A DNA stretch of 64,000 nucleotides from Candidatus Celerinatantimonas neptuna (GTDB lineage Bacteria > Pseudomonadota > Gammaproteobacteria > Enterobacterales > Celerinatantimonadaceae), in contig OU461276.1 in NCBI GenBank assembly GCA_911810475.1, forward strand, positions 2,915,501 through 2,979,500, read 5' to 3'. The notes under the pieces are model-generated. The model saw nothing but the letters and a program-made list of their open reading frames with translations, was not told the DNA's origin and searched no databases. A program made the translations under genes and the position numbers. Positions 1-11,079 of this stretch are shown piece after piece (positions within the stretch are counted from its first letter, which is position 1; every line of letters begins with the position of its first letter).

Positions 1-103
1 AGTATAACTAGGTTAGACGCTGCTAAGGGATTTTTGGTGTTTGATGCATTTTATTGTATATCATTATTGGTGAATGGGCTGGCAGCGATTAAAATGATAA
101 GAT

Positions 104-733
104 ATGGCAAAGAAGAAACATTCGGCGAGTTCTAAGCGCTGGCTTACTGAACATCATGATGACTATTATGTTCAACAAGCCAAAAAACAGGGATTACGTT
201 CACGTGCAGTTTTCAAAATTGAAGAAATCCAACAACGTGATAAGTTGATTCGTCCTGGAATGACTGTCGTCGATTTAGGTGCAGCTCCAGGAGGTTGGTC
301 ACAGTATGCTGTGTCCCAATTAGGTGATAATGGTCGGGTTATTGCTTGCGATTTATTACCGATGGATCCGATTGCAGGGGTTGATTTTCTGCAGGGTGAT
401 TTTAGAGAAGAACTAGTTCTCAATGCGATTTTAACTCGGGTTGGCGAACAGAAAGTTGATGTAATTCTGTCCGATATGGCACCGAATATGAGTGGTAATT
501 TAGGTGTCGATCAATCCAGAGCGATGTATTTAGTTGAACTTGCATTGGATATGTGCCGCGATGTATTGGCGCCGGGCGGAAGTTTTGTAGTGAAAGTTTT
601 TCAGGGCGAGGGCTTTGAAGTATATATCAAGGACGTTCGTGAGTTGTTTGGGTCGGTCAAAGTCCGGAAACCGGATTCATCACGTTCCCGATCACGTGAA
701 GTTTATGTTGTAGCGAGCGGCTTTAAACTATAG
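104..733 (+). CDS. rlmE: 23S rRNA 2'-O-ribose methyltransferase RlmE (FtsJ)
   Basis: RlmE methylates the 2'-hydroxyl of U2552 in the A-loop of 23S rRNA in the 50S subunit, using S-adenosylmethionine. The 209-residue product equals the E. coli length. It shows the SAM-binding motif [13 protein letters not shown] near residue 57, the catalytic-region motif SDMAPNMSG near 125, [10 protein letters not shown] near 162, and a C-terminal SREVYVVA carrying the last member of the K-D-K-E catalytic set. It sits directly upstream of ftsH, as in E. coli, and is probably cotranscribed with it. The ATG opens on the family-typical [14 protein letters not shown]. Confidence 0.96.
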   Translation: MAKKKHSASSKRWLTEHHDDYYVQQAKKQGLRSRAVFKIEEIQQRDKLIRPGMTVVDLGAAPGGWSQYAVSQLGDNGRVIACDLLPMDPIAGVDFLQGDFREELVLNAILTRVGEQKVDVILSDMAPNMSGNLGVDQSRAMYLVELALDMCRDVLAPGGSFVVKVFQGEGFEVYIKDVRELFGSVKVRKPDSSRSRSREVYVVASGFKL

Positions 734-802
734 TAGGCTACATTACATTTAATGTGGTTGTTATTTAATTACCCATCTACAGAGGTCTTAGTCTTGAGTG
801 AC

Positions 803-2749
803 ATGGCGAAAAATCTGATTTTGTGGCTGGTCATTGCTGTTGTTTTGATGTCAGTTTTCCAAAGTTTCAGTCCAGACACATCTAGTGCACAGCAAGAGGA
901 TTACTCGACGTTTGTGAAAGATGTGTCCCAGGATCAAATCCGACAGGTACGGATTAACGGGCAGAAAATCAAAGGCATTAAACGTACTGGTGAGCATTTT
1001 ACAACCATTATGCCGATGGCTGATCGGGATATTCTGAATGATTTATTGAATCATAATGTCAAGGTGATCGGCGAAGCACCGAAAGAGCCAAGTCTTCTGA
1101 CATCGATCTTTATCTCATGGTTCCCAATGATCTTGCTGATCGGTGTGTGGATCTTCTTTATGCGTCAAATGCAAGGTGGCGGTGGTAAAGGAGCTATGTC
1201 CTTTGGTAAAAGCAAAGCCAGATTGATGAGTGAAGATCAGATAAAAACAACTTTTGCTGATGTAGCCGGGTGTGATGAAGCCAAAGAAGATGTGGCTGAA
1301 TTAGTTGATTACTTGCGTGATCCGACCCGGTTCCAGAAGCTCGGTGGTCGTATTCCGACCGGTGTTTTGATGGTTGGACCTCCAGGTACTGGTAAAACTT
1401 TGTTGGCGAAAGCTATTGCCGGTGAAGCTAAAGTTCCGTTCTTTACTATTTCAGGTTCAGATTTTGTAGAAATGTTTGTCGGGGTTGGCGCATCACGTGT
1501 GCGGGACATGTTCGAACAAGCTAAGAAATCTGCTCCATGTATTATCTTTATCGATGAAATCGATGCGGTTGGCCGTCAACGTGGTGCCGGGTTAGGTGGT
1601 GGCCATGATGAGCGCGAACAGACATTAAACCAGATGTTGGTTGAAATGGATGGGTTTGAGGGTAATGAGGGGGTTATCGTGATCGCTGCGACTAACCGAC
1701 CTGATGTTTTGGACCCGGCTTTATTGCGTCCTGGCCGTTTTGACCGACAGGTTGTTGTTGGTTTGCCAGATGTTCGTGGACGAGAACAAATTCTTAAAGT
1801 TCACATGCGTAAGGTTCCATTGGGTGATGGTGTTGAACCAAGTGTGATAGCTCGTGGTACACCTGGTTTTTCAGGGGCTGATCTGGCTAACTTGGTTAAT
1901 GAAGCTGCATTGTTTGCTGCTCGTGGTAATAAGCGGGTAGTTTCAATGGAAGAATTTGAGAAGGCTAAAGATAAGATCATGATGGGCGCTGAGCGCAAAT
2001 CAATGGTTATGACTGAAGACGAAAAAGAGATGACAGCTTTCCATGAAGCAGGTCATGCAATCATCGGTCGTTTAGCACCTGATCATGATCCGGTTTATAA
2101 AGTGAGTATTATTCCTCGTGGACGGGCTCTTGGCGTGACGATGTATTTGCCTGAGCAAGATAGGGTAAGTCATAGCAAACGTCATCTTGAGAGTATGATA
2201 TCAAGTCTGTATGGTGGACGGCTGGCTGAACAGATTATCTACGGTGAAGATAAAGTCTCAACAGGTGCCAGTAATGATATCGAAAGAGCAACAGATATAG
2301 CTCGTAAAATGGTAACTCAATGGGGATTATCTGAAAAAATGGGGCCGTTGCTCTATGCCGAAGAAGAAGGTGAAGTTTTCTTAGGGCGTAGTGCTGCTAA
2401 AACGAAGCACATGTCAGATGAAACTGCCAGAGCTATCGATGAAGAGATTCGCATTGTTATTGATCGCAACTATAACCGGTCTAAAAAGTTTCTTGAAGAG
2501 AACATCGATATCTTGCATGCGATGAAAGATGCTTTAATGAAGTATGAAACAATTGATGCAAAACAGATTGATGATTTGATGGCGCGTAAACCACCTCGTC
2601 CACCTGCTGACTGGGAAAAAGATCACCCGAGAAGTGGGGATGATGAGACACCGCCTTCGAATAAGGTAGAGGATGAAAAGCCTCGGGAAGATGATAAATC
2701 TTCTAGTCAAATGGGAGATGAAAACCCAGATGAACATCCTGCTCAGTAG
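803..2749 (+). CDS. ftsH: ATP-dependent zinc metalloprotease FtsH
   Basis: FtsH is the membrane-anchored hexameric AAA+ protease that degrades misfolded membrane proteins and regulators such as LpxC and sigma-32. From the chosen start it has two N-terminal membrane segments flanking a periplasmic domain. Walker A GPPGTGKT, Walker [12 protein letters not shown], the second region of homology ending RPGRFDR, and the zinc site HEAGH follow. The frame is open to an upstream ATG at 752. I chose the ATG at 803 because [20 protein letters not shown] is the conserved N-terminus, giving 648 residues. The C-terminal tail is acidic and low-complexity. Confidence 0.96.
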   Translation: MAKNLILWLVIAVVLMSVFQSFSPDTSSAQQEDYSTFVKDVSQDQIRQVRINGQKIKGIKRTGEHFTTIMPMADRDILNDLLNHNVKVIGEAPKEPSLLTSIFISWFPMILLIGVWIFFMRQMQGGGGKGAMSFGKSKARLMSEDQIKTTFADVAGCDEAKEDVAELVDYLRDPTRFQKLGGRIPTGVLMVGPPGTGKTLLAKAIAGEAKVPFFTISGSDFVEMFVGVGASRVRDMFEQAKKSAPCIIFIDEIDAVGRQRGAGLGGGHDEREQTLNQMLVEMDGFEGNEGVIVIAATNRPDVLDPALLRPGRFDRQVVVGLPDVRGREQILKVHMRKVPLGDGVEPSVIARGTPGFSGADLANLVNEAALFAARGNKRVVSMEEFEKAKDKIMMGAERKSMVMTEDEKEMTAFHEAGHAIIGRLAPDHDPVYKVSIIPRGRALGVTMYLPEQDRVSHSKRHLESMISSLYGGRLAEQIIYGEDKVSTGASNDIERATDIARKMVTQWGLSEKMGPLLYAEEEGEVFLGRSAAKTKHMSDETARAIDEEIRIVIDRNYNRSKKFLEENIDILHAMKDALMKYETIDAKQIDDLMARKPPRPPADWEKDHPRSGDDETPPSNKVEDEKPREDDKSSSQMGDENPDEHPAQ

Positions 2750-2770
2750 TTGATTAAATTGTTATAATTG

Positions 2771-2800
2771 AGCCCTGTGTTTTTCGCAGGGCTTTTTTGT
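2771..2800 (+). terminator. Rho-independent terminator after ftsH
   Basis: A 7-bp stem, AGCCCTG (2771-2777) pairing with CAGGGCT (2787-2793), is followed by a T-tract. It lies in the 68-nt gap between ftsH and folP and should limit read-through. Confidence 0.85.
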
Positions 2801-2817
2801 TGTAGAAGACTAAACTT

Positions 2818-3642
2818 ATGAAATTGAATATAGCTGGCCAGATTTTTGACCATCCCATTGTTATGGGAATTTTAAATTGTACGCCTGATTCATTCTCTGA
2901 TGGAGGGCGTTATCTCGCTGAGGATAAGGCTGTTGAACATGCCCGACAGATGCTCTCGGATGGAGCTTCCATTATCGATATCGGTGGTGAATCAACCCGG
3001 CCGGGGGCAGAGATTATTTCAGTAGAAGAAGAGTTACGGCGAACGATTGCTCCGATTCGATCGATAAAAGAAGAATTTAATTGTCTGATATCTATAGATA
3101 CCAGGCACAATGAGGTCATGTCTCAGGCTGTTGAAGCTGGAGCAGATATTATTAATGATGTCAATGCATTAAATGAGCCTGGAGCACTGGAAGCCGCGGC
3201 CTGTTCACAGGCCGCGGTTTGCCTGATGCATATGCAAGGTGATCCGAAAACAATGCAGGATAAACCTCATTATTCAGATATTGTCGCTGAGGTGCTTCAT
3301 TATCTTGGTGGGCGGGTAGATGCCGTTGTGAATGCAGGGGTTCCCAAACAGAAAATTATTTTGGATCCCGGGTTTGGATTTGGTAAGACACTGGAACACA
3401 ATTATCAACTACTCCATCATCTGGAGCAGTTTCATCAATTGGATTGTCCATTATTGATTGGGCTTTCGCGTAAAAGTATGTTTGGCCAACTTCTTGACCG
3501 TCCGGTAGAACAACGTTTAGCTGCAAGCCTGGCCGGAGCTTGTTTCGCAGCCATGAAAGGTGCGGCAATTCTGAGAGTTCATGATGTTCGTGAAACAGTG
3601 GATGCGTTGCGAGTGATTAGTAAGACAATGGTAACTGAATAA
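2818..3642 (+). CDS. folP: Dihydropteroate synthase
   Basis: This enzyme condenses 6-hydroxymethyl-7,8-dihydropterin pyrophosphate with p-aminobenzoate to make dihydropteroate in folate synthesis; it is the sulfonamide target. The 274-residue product is family-sized. It carries the pterin-site motifs [11 protein letters not shown] (near residue 21) and [11 protein letters not shown] (near 57), DVNA (near 115), the loop DPGFGFGK (near 182), GLSRKSMFG (near 215) and the C-terminal RVHDV. It lies 4 nt upstream of glmM, the standard gammaproteobacterial pairing. Confidence 0.97.
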   Translation: MKLNIAGQIFDHPIVMGILNCTPDSFSDGGRYLAEDKAVEHARQMLSDGASIIDIGGESTRPGAEIISVEEELRRTIAPIRSIKEEFNCLISIDTRHNEVMSQAVEAGADIINDVNALNEPGALEAAACSQAAVCLMHMQGDPKTMQDKPHYSDIVAEVLHYLGGRVDAVVNAGVPKQKIILDPGFGFGKTLEHNYQLLHHLEQFHQLDCPLLIGLSRKSMFGQLLDRPVEQRLAASLAGACFAAMKGAAILRVHDVRETVDALRVISKTMVTE

Positions 3643-3646
3643 CACA

Positions 3647-4984
3647 ATGACTAGAAAATATTTTGGAACCGATGGCGTTCGGGGAAAAGTAGGTGATTAT
3701 CCAATAACACCTGATTTTGCGTTAAAACTGGGATGGGCAGCCGGTCAGGTTTTAAGTCAGAAAGGGAGCCGGAAAGTATTAATTGGAAAAGATACCCGAA
3801 TTTCCGGTTATATGCTTGAGTCAGCGTTAGAAGCTGGATTGGCTGCAGCAGGAATTAATGCCAGTTTTATGGGGCCAATGCCAACACCCGCTGTAGCCTA
3901 TTTGACTCGTACATTTCGGGCTGAAGCAGGCATTGTTATTAGTGCTTCGCATAATCCTTTCTATGATAATGGTATTAAATTTTTTTCATCTGAAGGGACA
4001 AAATTGCCAGATGAAGTAGAGCTTGCAATCGAATCCCAGTTAGAAAAGACAATCACATGTGTTGAATCTAAACAATTAGGCAAGGCTTCCCGAATCGTTG
4101 ATGCTGCGGGTAGGTATATTGAATTTTGTAAAAGTACTTTTTCTTCGGGATTAAACCTTACCGGCCTCAAAATTGTTGTCGATTGCGCCAATGGTGCAAC
4201 ATACCATATTGCTCCTGATGTTTTTCGTGAACTCGGTGCGCAAGTCATTTGTTATGCGGTTAAACCAGATGGTCTTAACATCAATGAATGTTGTGGGGCA
4301 ACGGATACCCGTGCATTAGCTAATGAAGTTTTAGAGCATCAGGCTGATTTGGGGATTGCTTTTGATGGTGATGGCGATCGGGTCATGATGATTGACCATC
4401 AGGGGCAATTGGTTGATGGAGACGAGCTTCTTTATATTATAGCTGATTTTTATCAGCGTCAGGGGATACTTAAAGGTGGCATAGTCGGAACCCAAATGAC
4501 CAACTTGGCTCTGGAACAAATGTTTTCGAAGCTGGAAATACCATTTGTACGGGCTCAAGTGGGAGACCGATATGTATTGGAACAGCTTAAAGAACGAAAT
4601 TGGATGCTAGGTGGGGAGAATTCAGGCCATATTATCTGTTTGAATCACACGACTACAGGTGATGGCATTATTTCGGCTCTGCAAGTCTTATCTGCTATGT
4701 GTCATGAAGGACACTCACTAAGAGAACAGTTAGGTTCATTGCAACTATATCCTCAAGTGTTAAAGAATGTTCGGTTTAAAGGTGCTCATAATCCACTGGA
4801 GAGCCAAAGTGTGTGTGCTGCTGTGGCTGAATCTGAAGCTGAGTTAGGTAAGCAGGGACGGATATTATTGCGTAAGTCCGGGACAGAACCGCTTCTGAGA
4901 ATTATGGTTGAGGGACCTGAAACTGAAACTGTTGAACGTTTAGCAGACCAGATTTCATGTGTGGTTTCTAATAATTGTGATTAA
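3647..4984 (+). CDS. glmM: Phosphoglucosamine mutase
   Basis: GlmM interconverts glucosamine-6-phosphate and glucosamine-1-phosphate, feeding UDP-GlcNAc synthesis for peptidoglycan and LPS. The 445-residue length equals E. coli GlmM. The motif [16 protein letters not shown] (near residue 100) contains the phosphorylated active-site serine. The metal-binding loop FDGDGDR (near 241), the sugar-binding GGENSGH (near 322) and the phosphate-binding [10 protein letters not shown] near the C-terminus are all present. It starts 4 nt after folP and is very likely translated from the same message. Confidence 0.97.
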   Translation: MTRKYFGTDGVRGKVGDYPITPDFALKLGWAAGQVLSQKGSRKVLIGKDTRISGYMLESALEAGLAAAGINASFMGPMPTPAVAYLTRTFRAEAGIVISASHNPFYDNGIKFFSSEGTKLPDEVELAIESQLEKTITCVESKQLGKASRIVDAAGRYIEFCKSTFSSGLNLTGLKIVVDCANGATYHIAPDVFRELGAQVICYAVKPDGLNINECCGATDTRALANEVLEHQADLGIAFDGDGDRVMMIDHQGQLVDGDELLYIIADFYQRQGILKGGIVGTQMTNLALEQMFSKLEIPFVRAQVGDRYVLEQLKERNWMLGGENSGHIICLNHTTTGDGIISALQVLSAMCHEGHSLREQLGSLQLYPQVLKNVRFKGAHNPLESQSVCAAVAESEAELGKQGRILLRKSGTEPLLRIMVEGPETETVERLADQISCVVSNNCD

Positions 4985-5039
4985 TTGTTTATAATTCAAT
5001 CGAATAAACTATTGTTTTAAAAATTCCGGCAACATTTAC

Positions 5040-5068
5040 TTGTCAACTGTCGTGAGGTTAGATACTAT
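5040..5068 (+). promoter_or_regulatory. Candidate sigma-70 promoter for secG
   Basis: TTGTCA (5040-5045) and TACTAT (5063-5068) are separated by 17 nt, between glmM and secG. This is a match by eye only; in related genomes secG can also be reached by read-through from glmM. Confidence 0.4.
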
Positions 5069-5153
5069 TCAGCCCGCTTCGGTAATCGGGTTTATTTATT
5101 GTCGGTTTACGCCTTGCAGTACATGCAAGTTAAGTAAAGTAAAGGTATCGGAT

Positions 5154-5516
5154 ATGTACAATATTTTATTAGGCGTATATCTGCTAGTGGCTCTAATTCT
5201 TGTTGGTTTAGTGCTTATCCAGCAGGGTAAAGGCGCTGATATGGGAGCCTCATTTGGTTCTGGAGCATCAAATACTGTGTTTGGTTCAGGCGGTTCAGGT
5301 AATTTCCTGACTCGTAGCACCGCGGTATTAGCAACACTATTTTTCGTAATTAGTTTGGCATTAGGACATATTTCTGCGCATCATTCAGGTAATTCGAATG
5401 AGTGGCAGAATTTAAGTGTAAAACATACAAATGTTCAGAAAGTACCTGCAAAAGTCACTGAAAAGAAAGCTCCAGTGAAGCAGAGTACTAATCCAGATGA
5501 ACAGGTGCCAGAGTAA
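5154..5516 (+). CDS. secG: Preprotein translocase subunit SecG
   Basis: SecG is the small auxiliary subunit of the SecYEG translocon in the inner membrane. Two hydrophobic segments flank the conserved loop [15 protein letters not shown], followed by the family's GSGNFLTR and a hydrophilic tail. The frame is open from 5040. The ATG at 5154 is preferred because [19 protein letters not shown] is the family N-terminus and an AAAGG element lies just upstream, giving 120 residues. The tRNA-Leu gene begins 8 nt after the stop, as in E. coli, suggesting cotranscription. Confidence 0.93.
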   Translation: MYNILLGVYLLVALILVGLVLIQQGKGADMGASFGSGASNTVFGSGGSGNFLTRSTAVLATLFFVISLALGHISAHHSGNSNEWQNLSVKHTNVQKVPAKVTEKKAPVKQSTNPDEQVPE

Positions 5517-5523
5517 TTCTTTA

Positions 5524-5610
5524 GCCGAGGTGGTGGAATTGGTAGACACGCTATCTTGAGGGGGTAGTGCCTGGTTAGGCGTGCGGGTTCAAGTCCCGCT
5601 CTCGGCACCA
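5524..5610 (+). tRNA. leuU: tRNA-Leu (anticodon GAG)
   Basis: An 87-nt cloverleaf with a long variable arm, as expected for tRNA-Leu. The acceptor strand GCCGAGG pairs with TCTCGGC, the CCA end is encoded, and the T-arm is GCGGGTTCAAGTCCCGC. The anticodon loop TTGAGGG, within the stem CTATC/GGTAG, reads GAG. The position downstream of secG matches E. coli leuU. Confidence 0.95.
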
Positions 5611-5623
5611 ATATAGGCAACTC

Positions 5624-5652
5624 TTTAAATGCGCCGGTAGGAATGTTATAAT
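5624..5652 (+). promoter_or_regulatory. Candidate promoter for the initiator tRNA
   Basis: A consensus -10 TATAAT (5647-5652) has a weak -35 TTTAAA (5624-5629) 17 nt upstream. It lies 15 nt before the initiator tRNA gene and may also serve rimP-nusA-infB. Confidence 0.5.
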
Positions 5653-5667
5653 CCAGCCGTTTTCGGA

Positions 5668-5744
<77 letters not shown>

Positions 5745-5790
5745 ATCTCGAGAGTTCTCGAGAAGGCACAAAGAGTTCGTTATTGCTCTA

Positions 5791-5812
5791 AGCCCCGTTT
5801 CGGGGCTTTTTG
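5791..5812 (+). terminator. Rho-independent terminator after tRNA-fMet
   Basis: AGCCCCG (5791-5797) pairs with CGGGGCT (5801-5807) across a short loop and runs into a T-tract. It separates tRNA processing from the rimP operon, probably as an attenuator. Confidence 0.8.
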
Positions 5813-5846
5813 TTATCTTTTTGACGCGCTGGTGTGTCTTATCTCT

Positions 5847-5866
5847 GGGCTTTTAGGCCCTTTTTT
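5847..5866 (+). terminator. Second small hairpin with T-tract upstream of rimP
   Basis: GGGC-TTTTAG-GCCC followed by six Ts lies 18 nt before the rimP start. The stem is short, so it may act as a leaky attenuator for the nusA-infB operon. Confidence 0.5.
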
Positions 5867-5883
5867 CTTTTCTGGAGGAGAGT

Positions 5884-6342
5884 TTGGCAACGATTGAGCA
5901 ACGCCTGACTGAAATGCTTGAACCTGCGGTAGATGCGCTGGGATATGAATTGCTGGGAATTGAATTTATCAGTGCCGGAAAACATTCGGTATTGCGGTTG
6001 TATATTGATCATGAACAGGGGATTACTGTTGATGATTGTGCCAAAGTCAGTTATCAGGTAAGCGCGATCTTAGATGTTGAAGATCCAATCAGTACTGAAT
6101 ATAACTTAGAAGTTTCGTCGCCTGGAATGGAAAGACCATTATTTAAATCGGCTCATTATCAGCGTGTTATCGATGAAAATATTTTTGTACAGTTACGTAT
6201 ACCGGTTATGAATCGACGTAAATGGAAAGGGCAATTAGTTGCCGTTGAAGGCGATATGATCACCCTCGATGTAGATGGTGAACAGCAACGTATTGCGCTT
6301 AGTAATGTTCAAAAAGCGCATGTAATCCCTCAGTTTGACTAA
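5884..6342 (+). CDS. rimP: Ribosome maturation factor RimP
   Basis: RimP assists assembly of the 30S subunit. The 152-residue product contains the family blocks [20 protein letters not shown] and [14 protein letters not shown], then [14 protein letters not shown] in the C-terminal SH3-like domain. The start is TTG, chosen because it follows a strong GGAGGAG ribosome-binding site and yields [16 protein letters not shown]. coli rimP also uses a non-ATG start. It is the first gene of the rimP-nusA-infB-rbfA-truB operon. Confidence 0.95.
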   Translation: MATIEQRLTEMLEPAVDALGYELLGIEFISAGKHSVLRLYIDHEQGITVDDCAKVSYQVSAILDVEDPISTEYNLEVSSPGMERPLFKSAHYQRVIDENIFVQLRIPVMNRRKWKGQLVAVEGDMITLDVDGEQQRIALSNVQKAHVIPQFD

Positions 6343-6353
6343 AGAGGCTCGGA

Positions 6354-7850
6354 ATGAATAAAGAAGTCTTATTGGTTGTTGATGCGGTTTCTAATGAAAA
6401 AGCAGTTCCTCGCGAGAAAATTTTTGAGGCACTAGAAATTGCACTGGCAACAGCTACAAAAAAGAAATATGAAGGTGATATTGACGTTCGTGTCGCTATT
6501 GACCGTAAAAGTGGTGATTTTGATACGTTCCGCCGTTGGCAAATTGTTGAGAATGAGGCTGCAATAGAATTTCCTTATCGGGAAATAACATTAGATGCCG
6601 CCCGAATTGACGAACCTGAGTTAAATATTGGCGATTATGTTGAAGAAAAGATTGAATCTGTTACTTTTGATCGGATTACAACTCAAACAGCCAAACAGGT
6701 TATTGTTCAAAAAGTTCGGGAAGCTGAGCGAGCTCAGGTTGTTGAGCAATTTGTTGACCAGGTAAATGAATTACAGACCGGTGTCGTTAAAAAGGTTAGC
6801 CGTGACAGCGTTATTGTCGATTTGGGCAATAATGCAGAAGGCATTTTGTACCGTGAAGACTTGTTGCCCCGCGAAGCTTTTCGCCCTGGTGACCGGATTC
6901 GTGCTTTGTTGTATGCGGTTAAGCCTGAAGCGCGTGGCGCTCAGCTGTTTTTGAGCCGGACTCGTCCTGAGATGTTAACAGAATTATTCCGGATTGAAGT
7001 GCCTGAAATTGCCGAAGAGATGATTGAGCTTAAATGTGCTGCACGGGATCCTGGTGCGCGAGCTAAGATTGCTGTTAAATCGAATGATAAACGTATCGAT
7101 CCGGTCGGCGCTTGTGTTGGAATGCGTGGTGCGCGTGTTCAGGCTGTATCGAGTGAGCTGGGTAATGAACGTGTAGACATTGTATTATGGGATGATAATC
7201 CAGCCCAGTTTGTAATTAATTCAATGGCACCGGCTGAGGTTGCGTCTATTGTTGTTGATGAAGATCATCATGCTATTGATGTGGCTGTTGAACCAGATAG
7301 CCTTGCTCAGGCGATTGGCCGAAATGGACAGAATGTTCGTTTAGCCTCTCAACTGACAGGCTGGGAACTCAATGTAATGACCGTTGAGGATATGCAGAAT
7401 AAACACCAGGCTGAAACACAAAAAGCGCTTGAACTTTTCCAGGAACGTCTGAGTTTGGATGAAGATTTTTCTACTGTTTTGGTTGAAGAAGGGTTTAGTT
7501 CTCTGGAAGAAATCGCGTATGTTCCTGTTAACGAGTTGCTCTCTATTGATGGTATGGATGAAGATATTGTCAATGAACTGCGCGAACGGGCTAAAGCTGC
7601 TTTAGTGACCAAAGCATTAGCGAAAGAAGAATCATTAGGAGATAATAAACCTAGTGAAGATTTACTTGCTTTAGATGGTATGACTCGAGAGTTGGCTTAT
7701 GAGCTGGCTTCACGAGGCGTTTCAACTCTTGAAGATTTAGCAGAGCAAGGAATAGATGAGATAGCCGATATTGACATTTTAAGTGAAGAACAAGCCGGTG
7801 AATTGATTATGGCCGCCCGACAAATTTGTTGGTTCGGCGATGAAGAATAA
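6354..7850 (+). CDS. nusA: Transcription termination/antitermination factor NusA
   Basis: NusA binds RNA polymerase and modulates pausing, intrinsic and Rho termination, and antitermination. The 498-residue product (E. coli 495) has the N-terminal polymerase-binding domain, an S1 domain starting near residue 135 ([22 protein letters not shown]), KH domains with [12 protein letters not shown] and [11 protein letters not shown], and two C-terminal acidic helix-hairpin-helix repeats. The KH and acidic repeats mark the enterobacterial-type full-length form. It starts 11 nt after rimP. Confidence 0.97.
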   Translation: MNKEVLLVVDAVSNEKAVPREKIFEALEIALATATKKKYEGDIDVRVAIDRKSGDFDTFRRWQIVENEAAIEFPYREITLDAARIDEPELNIGDYVEEKIESVTFDRITTQTAKQVIVQKVREAERAQVVEQFVDQVNELQTGVVKKVSRDSVIVDLGNNAEGILYREDLLPREAFRPGDRIRALLYAVKPEARGAQLFLSRTRPEMLTELFRIEVPEIAEEMIELKCAARDPGARAKIAVKSNDKRIDPVGACVGMRGARVQAVSSELGNERVDIVLWDDNPAQFVINSMAPAEVASIVVDEDHHAIDVAVEPDSLAQAIGRNGQNVRLASQLTGWELNVMTVEDMQNKHQAETQKALELFQERLSLDEDFSTVLVEEGFSSLEEIAYVPVNELLSIDGMDEDIVNELRERAKAALVTKALAKEESLGDNKPSEDLLALDGMTRELAYELASRGVSTLEDLAEQGIDEIADIDILSEEQAGELIMAARQICWFGDEE

Positions 7851-7876
7851 TTACGTCGACGGAGGAATTACGCCAG

Positions 7877-10609
7877 ATGACAGCAGTTTCAGTAAAACAA
7901 CTCGCAGACGACGTGGGTACAACAGTAGACCGGTTAATTAAGCAATTTGCGGATGCCGGTATTCGTAAGCAGGCTGCTGATGATGCAGTTTCTGAAGATG
8001 AGAAAACTCGTTTACTTGAATACCTCAAGCAACAACATGGGGAAGAAGGACAACCAAACCGGATGACCCTAAAACGTAAAACGAAAAGTACATTGAGTAT
8101 TCAAGGTTCAGGTGGAAAATCTCGGCACGTTCAGGTTGAGGTGCGTAAGAAACGTACTTATGTCAAACGTAGTGCAATTGAAGATAAATCTAAGGCCGAA
8201 GCTGAAGAACAGGCTCGATTAGACGCTGAACGTCAGGCTCAAGAGCAAGCCCGGATAGAAGCTGAAGCTAAGGCTAAACAAGAAGCCGAAGAGCAGGCAC
8301 GCAAAGCAGCTGAAGAAGCTAAAGTAGAGGCTCAGGCGAAAGCTAAGGCTAAACAAGAAGCTGAAGAGCAGGCGCGTAAAGAAGCACAGGCAAAAGCCAA
8401 AAAAGCAAAGGCGGAGGCTGATCCGAAAGTGGCAGCAGCAGAAAAAATAAAACGCGAAGAGCAAGAGCGATTGAAGATTGAACAGGAGCAGGCTGCAATC
8501 GCAAAAGCTGAAGAGGAAGCCAAACTTAAAGCTGAAGAAGCGAAGCGTTTGGCAGAAGAAAATGCCAAACGATGGGAAGAAGAAGAGCGTCGTCGTAAAC
8601 AGGCAGAAGAAAGTGCCGATTATCACTTTACGACATCAACATTTGCTCGTGAAGCTGAAGATGAAGAAGCTCGTCGTGAAGAAAAACGACCTCGTCGTAA
8701 GAAGAAAAAAGCCGCTACTAAATCTGAAGATCCAGCGAGTAATGGCAATAGTAATACTGGTCGTAAACGTAATAATCGTAAAGGACGGCGTAGCCGTCAG
8801 GTTGTTACACCTACGACTATGCAACATGGGTTTAATAAACCAGTACAGCCTGTTGAACGGGATGTCCGGATTGGAGAGACCATCACGGTTGCTGAATTAG
8901 CCAATAAAATGGCAATTAAGGCGACAGAAGTGATCAAAACGATGATGAAAATGGGGGCTATGGCTACTATTAATCAGGTTGTTGATCAGGAAACAGCACA
9001 ACTAGTGGCTGAAGAAATGGGCCATAAGGTTGTACTGGTTAAAGAAAATGCACTTGAAGAGGCTGTTCTTCAAGAAGCTGCGAATAGCGGCGAGCAGTCA
9101 GATCGAGCTCCGGTTGTGACTATTATGGGGCATGTCGATCACGGTAAGACATCTCTGCTGGATTATATTCGCCGTGCCAAGGTTGCTGATGGCGAAGCTG
9201 GCGGTATCACGCAGCATATTGGGGCATATCGGGTTAAGACAGATGATGGCCATATGGTTACCTTCCTCGATACACCTGGACATGCGGCATTTACAGCGAT
9301 GCGTGCTCGCGGTGCTCAGGCAACGGATATCGTTGTTTTGGTTGTAGCTGCTGACGATGGTGTTATGCCTCAGACTGTGGAAGCTATTCAGCATGCCAGA
9401 GCCGCCGGCGTACCGATGGTTGTAGCGGTTAACAAAATTGATAAACCTGAATCTGATCCGGATCGGGTGAAAAATGAATTATCTCAGCACGATGTCATTC
9501 CTGAAGATTGGGGGGGTGATACTCAGTTTGTGCACGTTTCAGCAAAAAGTGGTGAAGGAATTGATAACCTATTAGAATCAATTCTATTGCAGGCTGATAT
9601 CTTAGAACTTAGTGCTGTAGCGACAGGTCCTGCTTCTGGTGTTGTTATTGAATCTCGTCTTGATAAAGGTCGTGGTCCGGTTGCTTCAATTTTGGTTCAA
9701 CGAGGTGAGTTGCATAAAGGCGATATTATTCTATGTGGCCTTGAGTATGGTCGTATCCGTGCCATGAAAGATGAATATGGCTCAGATATTGAAATTGCAG
9801 GCCCATCGATGCCGGTTGAAATTTTAGGGTTATCTGGGGTGCCTTCTGCCGGTGATGAAGCAACTGTTGTTCATGATGAGAAAAAAGCTCGTGAAGTTGC
9901 GCTATATCGTCAGGGAAAATTCCGTGAAGTGAAACTAGCTCGCCAGCAAAAAGCCAAACTTGAAAATATGTTTGCAAATATGGCTGAAGGTGAAGTTCAG
10001 GAGCTGAATATTGTGCTTAAAGCAGATGTTCAGGGTTCATTGGAAGCCATTGCTGATTCTTTAGCTAAATTATCGACTGATGAAGTGAAAGTAAATATCA
10101 TTGGTAGGGGTGTTGGTGGTATTACCGAAACTGACGCAACATTAGCTGCAGCTTCAACTGGTTTGGTCTTTGGTTTTAATGTGCGTGCTGATGCGGCTGC
10201 TCGTAAAGTGATTGAGTCAGAGCATGTTGATTTGCATTATTATAGCGTCATTTATGACCTCATCGATGAAGTGAAAAAAGCAATGAGTGGGTTGCTTTCA
10301 CCTGAGTTCCGTCAAGAAATTATTGGATTAGCAGAAGTTCGTGATGTCTTTAAATCACCTAAAATCGGTGCAATTGCCGGTTGTATGGTGACTGAAGGAT
10401 TGGTGAAACGTAATAATCCAATTCGTGTATTACGTGAAAACGTTGTGATTTATGAAGGTGAACTTGAATCACTACGACGTTATAAAGATGATGTGAATGA
10501 AGTGCGTAATGGCATGGAATGTGGTATCGGCGTTAAAAATTATAATGATGTCCGTGTCGGCGACCAGATCGAAGTATTTGAGACTGTTGAAGTTGAACGC
10601 AGTCTATAG
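7877..10609 (+). CDS. infB: Translation initiation factor IF-2
   Basis: IF-2 is the GTPase that places fMet-tRNA on the 30S P-site and promotes subunit joining. The 910-residue product starts with an IF2_N subdomain, then a long charged helical region rich in K, E, A and R (about residues 95-270) built from repeated [10 protein letters not shown]-like units. The G domain follows with G1 [21 protein letters not shown] and the SAKSG loop. Domains II, III and the tRNA-binding IV complete it. A strong GGAGGAA site precedes the ATG. The repeats explain the spurious reverse-strand open frames here. Confidence 0.97.
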   Translation: MTAVSVKQLADDVGTTVDRLIKQFADAGIRKQAADDAVSEDEKTRLLEYLKQQHGEEGQPNRMTLKRKTKSTLSIQGSGGKSRHVQVEVRKKRTYVKRSAIEDKSKAEAEEQARLDAERQAQEQARIEAEAKAKQEAEEQARKAAEEAKVEAQAKAKAKQEAEEQARKEAQAKAKKAKAEADPKVAAAEKIKREEQERLKIEQEQAAIAKAEEEAKLKAEEAKRLAEENAKRWEEEERRRKQAEESADYHFTTSTFAREAEDEEARREEKRPRRKKKKAATKSEDPASNGNSNTGRKRNNRKGRRSRQVVTPTTMQHGFNKPVQPVERDVRIGETITVAELANKMAIKATEVIKTMMKMGAMATINQVVDQETAQLVAEEMGHKVVLVKENALEEAVLQEAANSGEQSDRAPVVTIMGHVDHGKTSLLDYIRRAKVADGEAGGITQHIGAYRVKTDDGHMVTFLDTPGHAAFTAMRARGAQATDIVVLVVAADDGVMPQTVEAIQHARAAGVPMVVAVNKIDKPESDPDRVKNELSQHDVIPEDWGGDTQFVHVSAKSGEGIDNLLESILLQADILELSAVATGPASGVVIESRLDKGRGPVASILVQRGELHKGDIILCGLEYGRIRAMKDEYGSDIEIAGPSMPVEILGLSGVPSAGDEATVVHDEKKAREVALYRQGKFREVKLARQQKAKLENMFANMAEGEVQELNIVLKADVQGSLEAIADSLAKLSTDEVKVNIIGRGVGGITETDATLAAASTGLVFGFNVRADAAARKVIESEHVDLHYYSVIYDLIDEVKKAMSGLLSPEFRQEIIGLAEVRDVFKSPKIGAIAGCMVTEGLVKRNNPIRVLRENVVIYEGELESLRRYKDDVNEVRNGMECGIGVKNYNDVRVGDQIEVFETVEVERSL

Positions 10610-10638
10610 TCTACAATGGTACAAGAGTTGTGAATGAT

Positions 10639-10663
10639 ATGGGGGCCAAGTGCCCCCATTTAT
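10639..10663 (+). terminator. Hairpin between infB and rbfA
   Basis: A perfect 8-bp stem ATGGGGGC (10639-10646)/GCCCCCAT (10652-10659) with a 5-nt loop is followed by TTATT. It is a plausible attenuator or processing site; the T-tract is too short to call a strong terminator. Confidence 0.5.
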
Positions 10664-10680
10664 TCGTAGGGTAAGAAACT

Positions 10681-11079
10681 ATGGCAAGAGAGTTTAGCCG
10701 TCCTCAAAGGGTGGCACAGCAGGTACAAAAAGAAGTTGCTGTGATTTTGCAACGTGAGATTAAAGACAAGCGATTAGGATTAGTGACCGTATCATCCGTT
10801 GAAGTGACTCGGGATTTGGCTTATGCCAAAATTTTTGTCACATTTTTAGATGATACAGAAGAAGGTATACAGCAGGGAGTAGCTGCTCTGGAAGAAGCAA
10901 AACCTTATATCCGTTCATTATTAGGCAAGGCGATGAGGCTACGGGCTGTTCCTGAATTGCGTTTTGCCTATGATAAATCACTGGTTGAAGGGATGCGAAT
11001 GTCTAATCTTGCGACCAAGGCTGTGCAAGAGGATAAGCTAAAACAGCAACAAAATGATCATAACGATGAGGATCATTGA
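10681..11079 (+). CDS. rbfA: 30S ribosome-binding factor RbfA
   Basis: RbfA is a cold-shock assembly factor that binds the 30S neck near the 5' helix of 16S rRNA. The 132-residue product has the KH-like fold signatures [41 protein letters not shown] and the C-terminal [14 protein letters not shown]. Its stop codon shares one base with the truB ATG (TGATG arrangement), indicating translational coupling. Confidence 0.96.
   Translation: MAREFSRPQRVAQQVQKEVAVILQREIKDKRLGLVTVSSVEVTRDLAYAKIFVTFLDDTEEGIQQGVAALEEAKPYIRSLLGKAMRLRAVPELRFAYDKSLVEGMRMSNLATKAVQEDKLKQQQNDHNDEDH

Noticed and set aside
8219-8626. A long reverse-strand frame rich in Phe, Leu and Ser inside infB.
   Set aside because: It is the antisense of the K/E/A-rich IF-2 linker, whose repeated codons leave the opposite strand open. 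It has no ribosome-binding site or family similarity.
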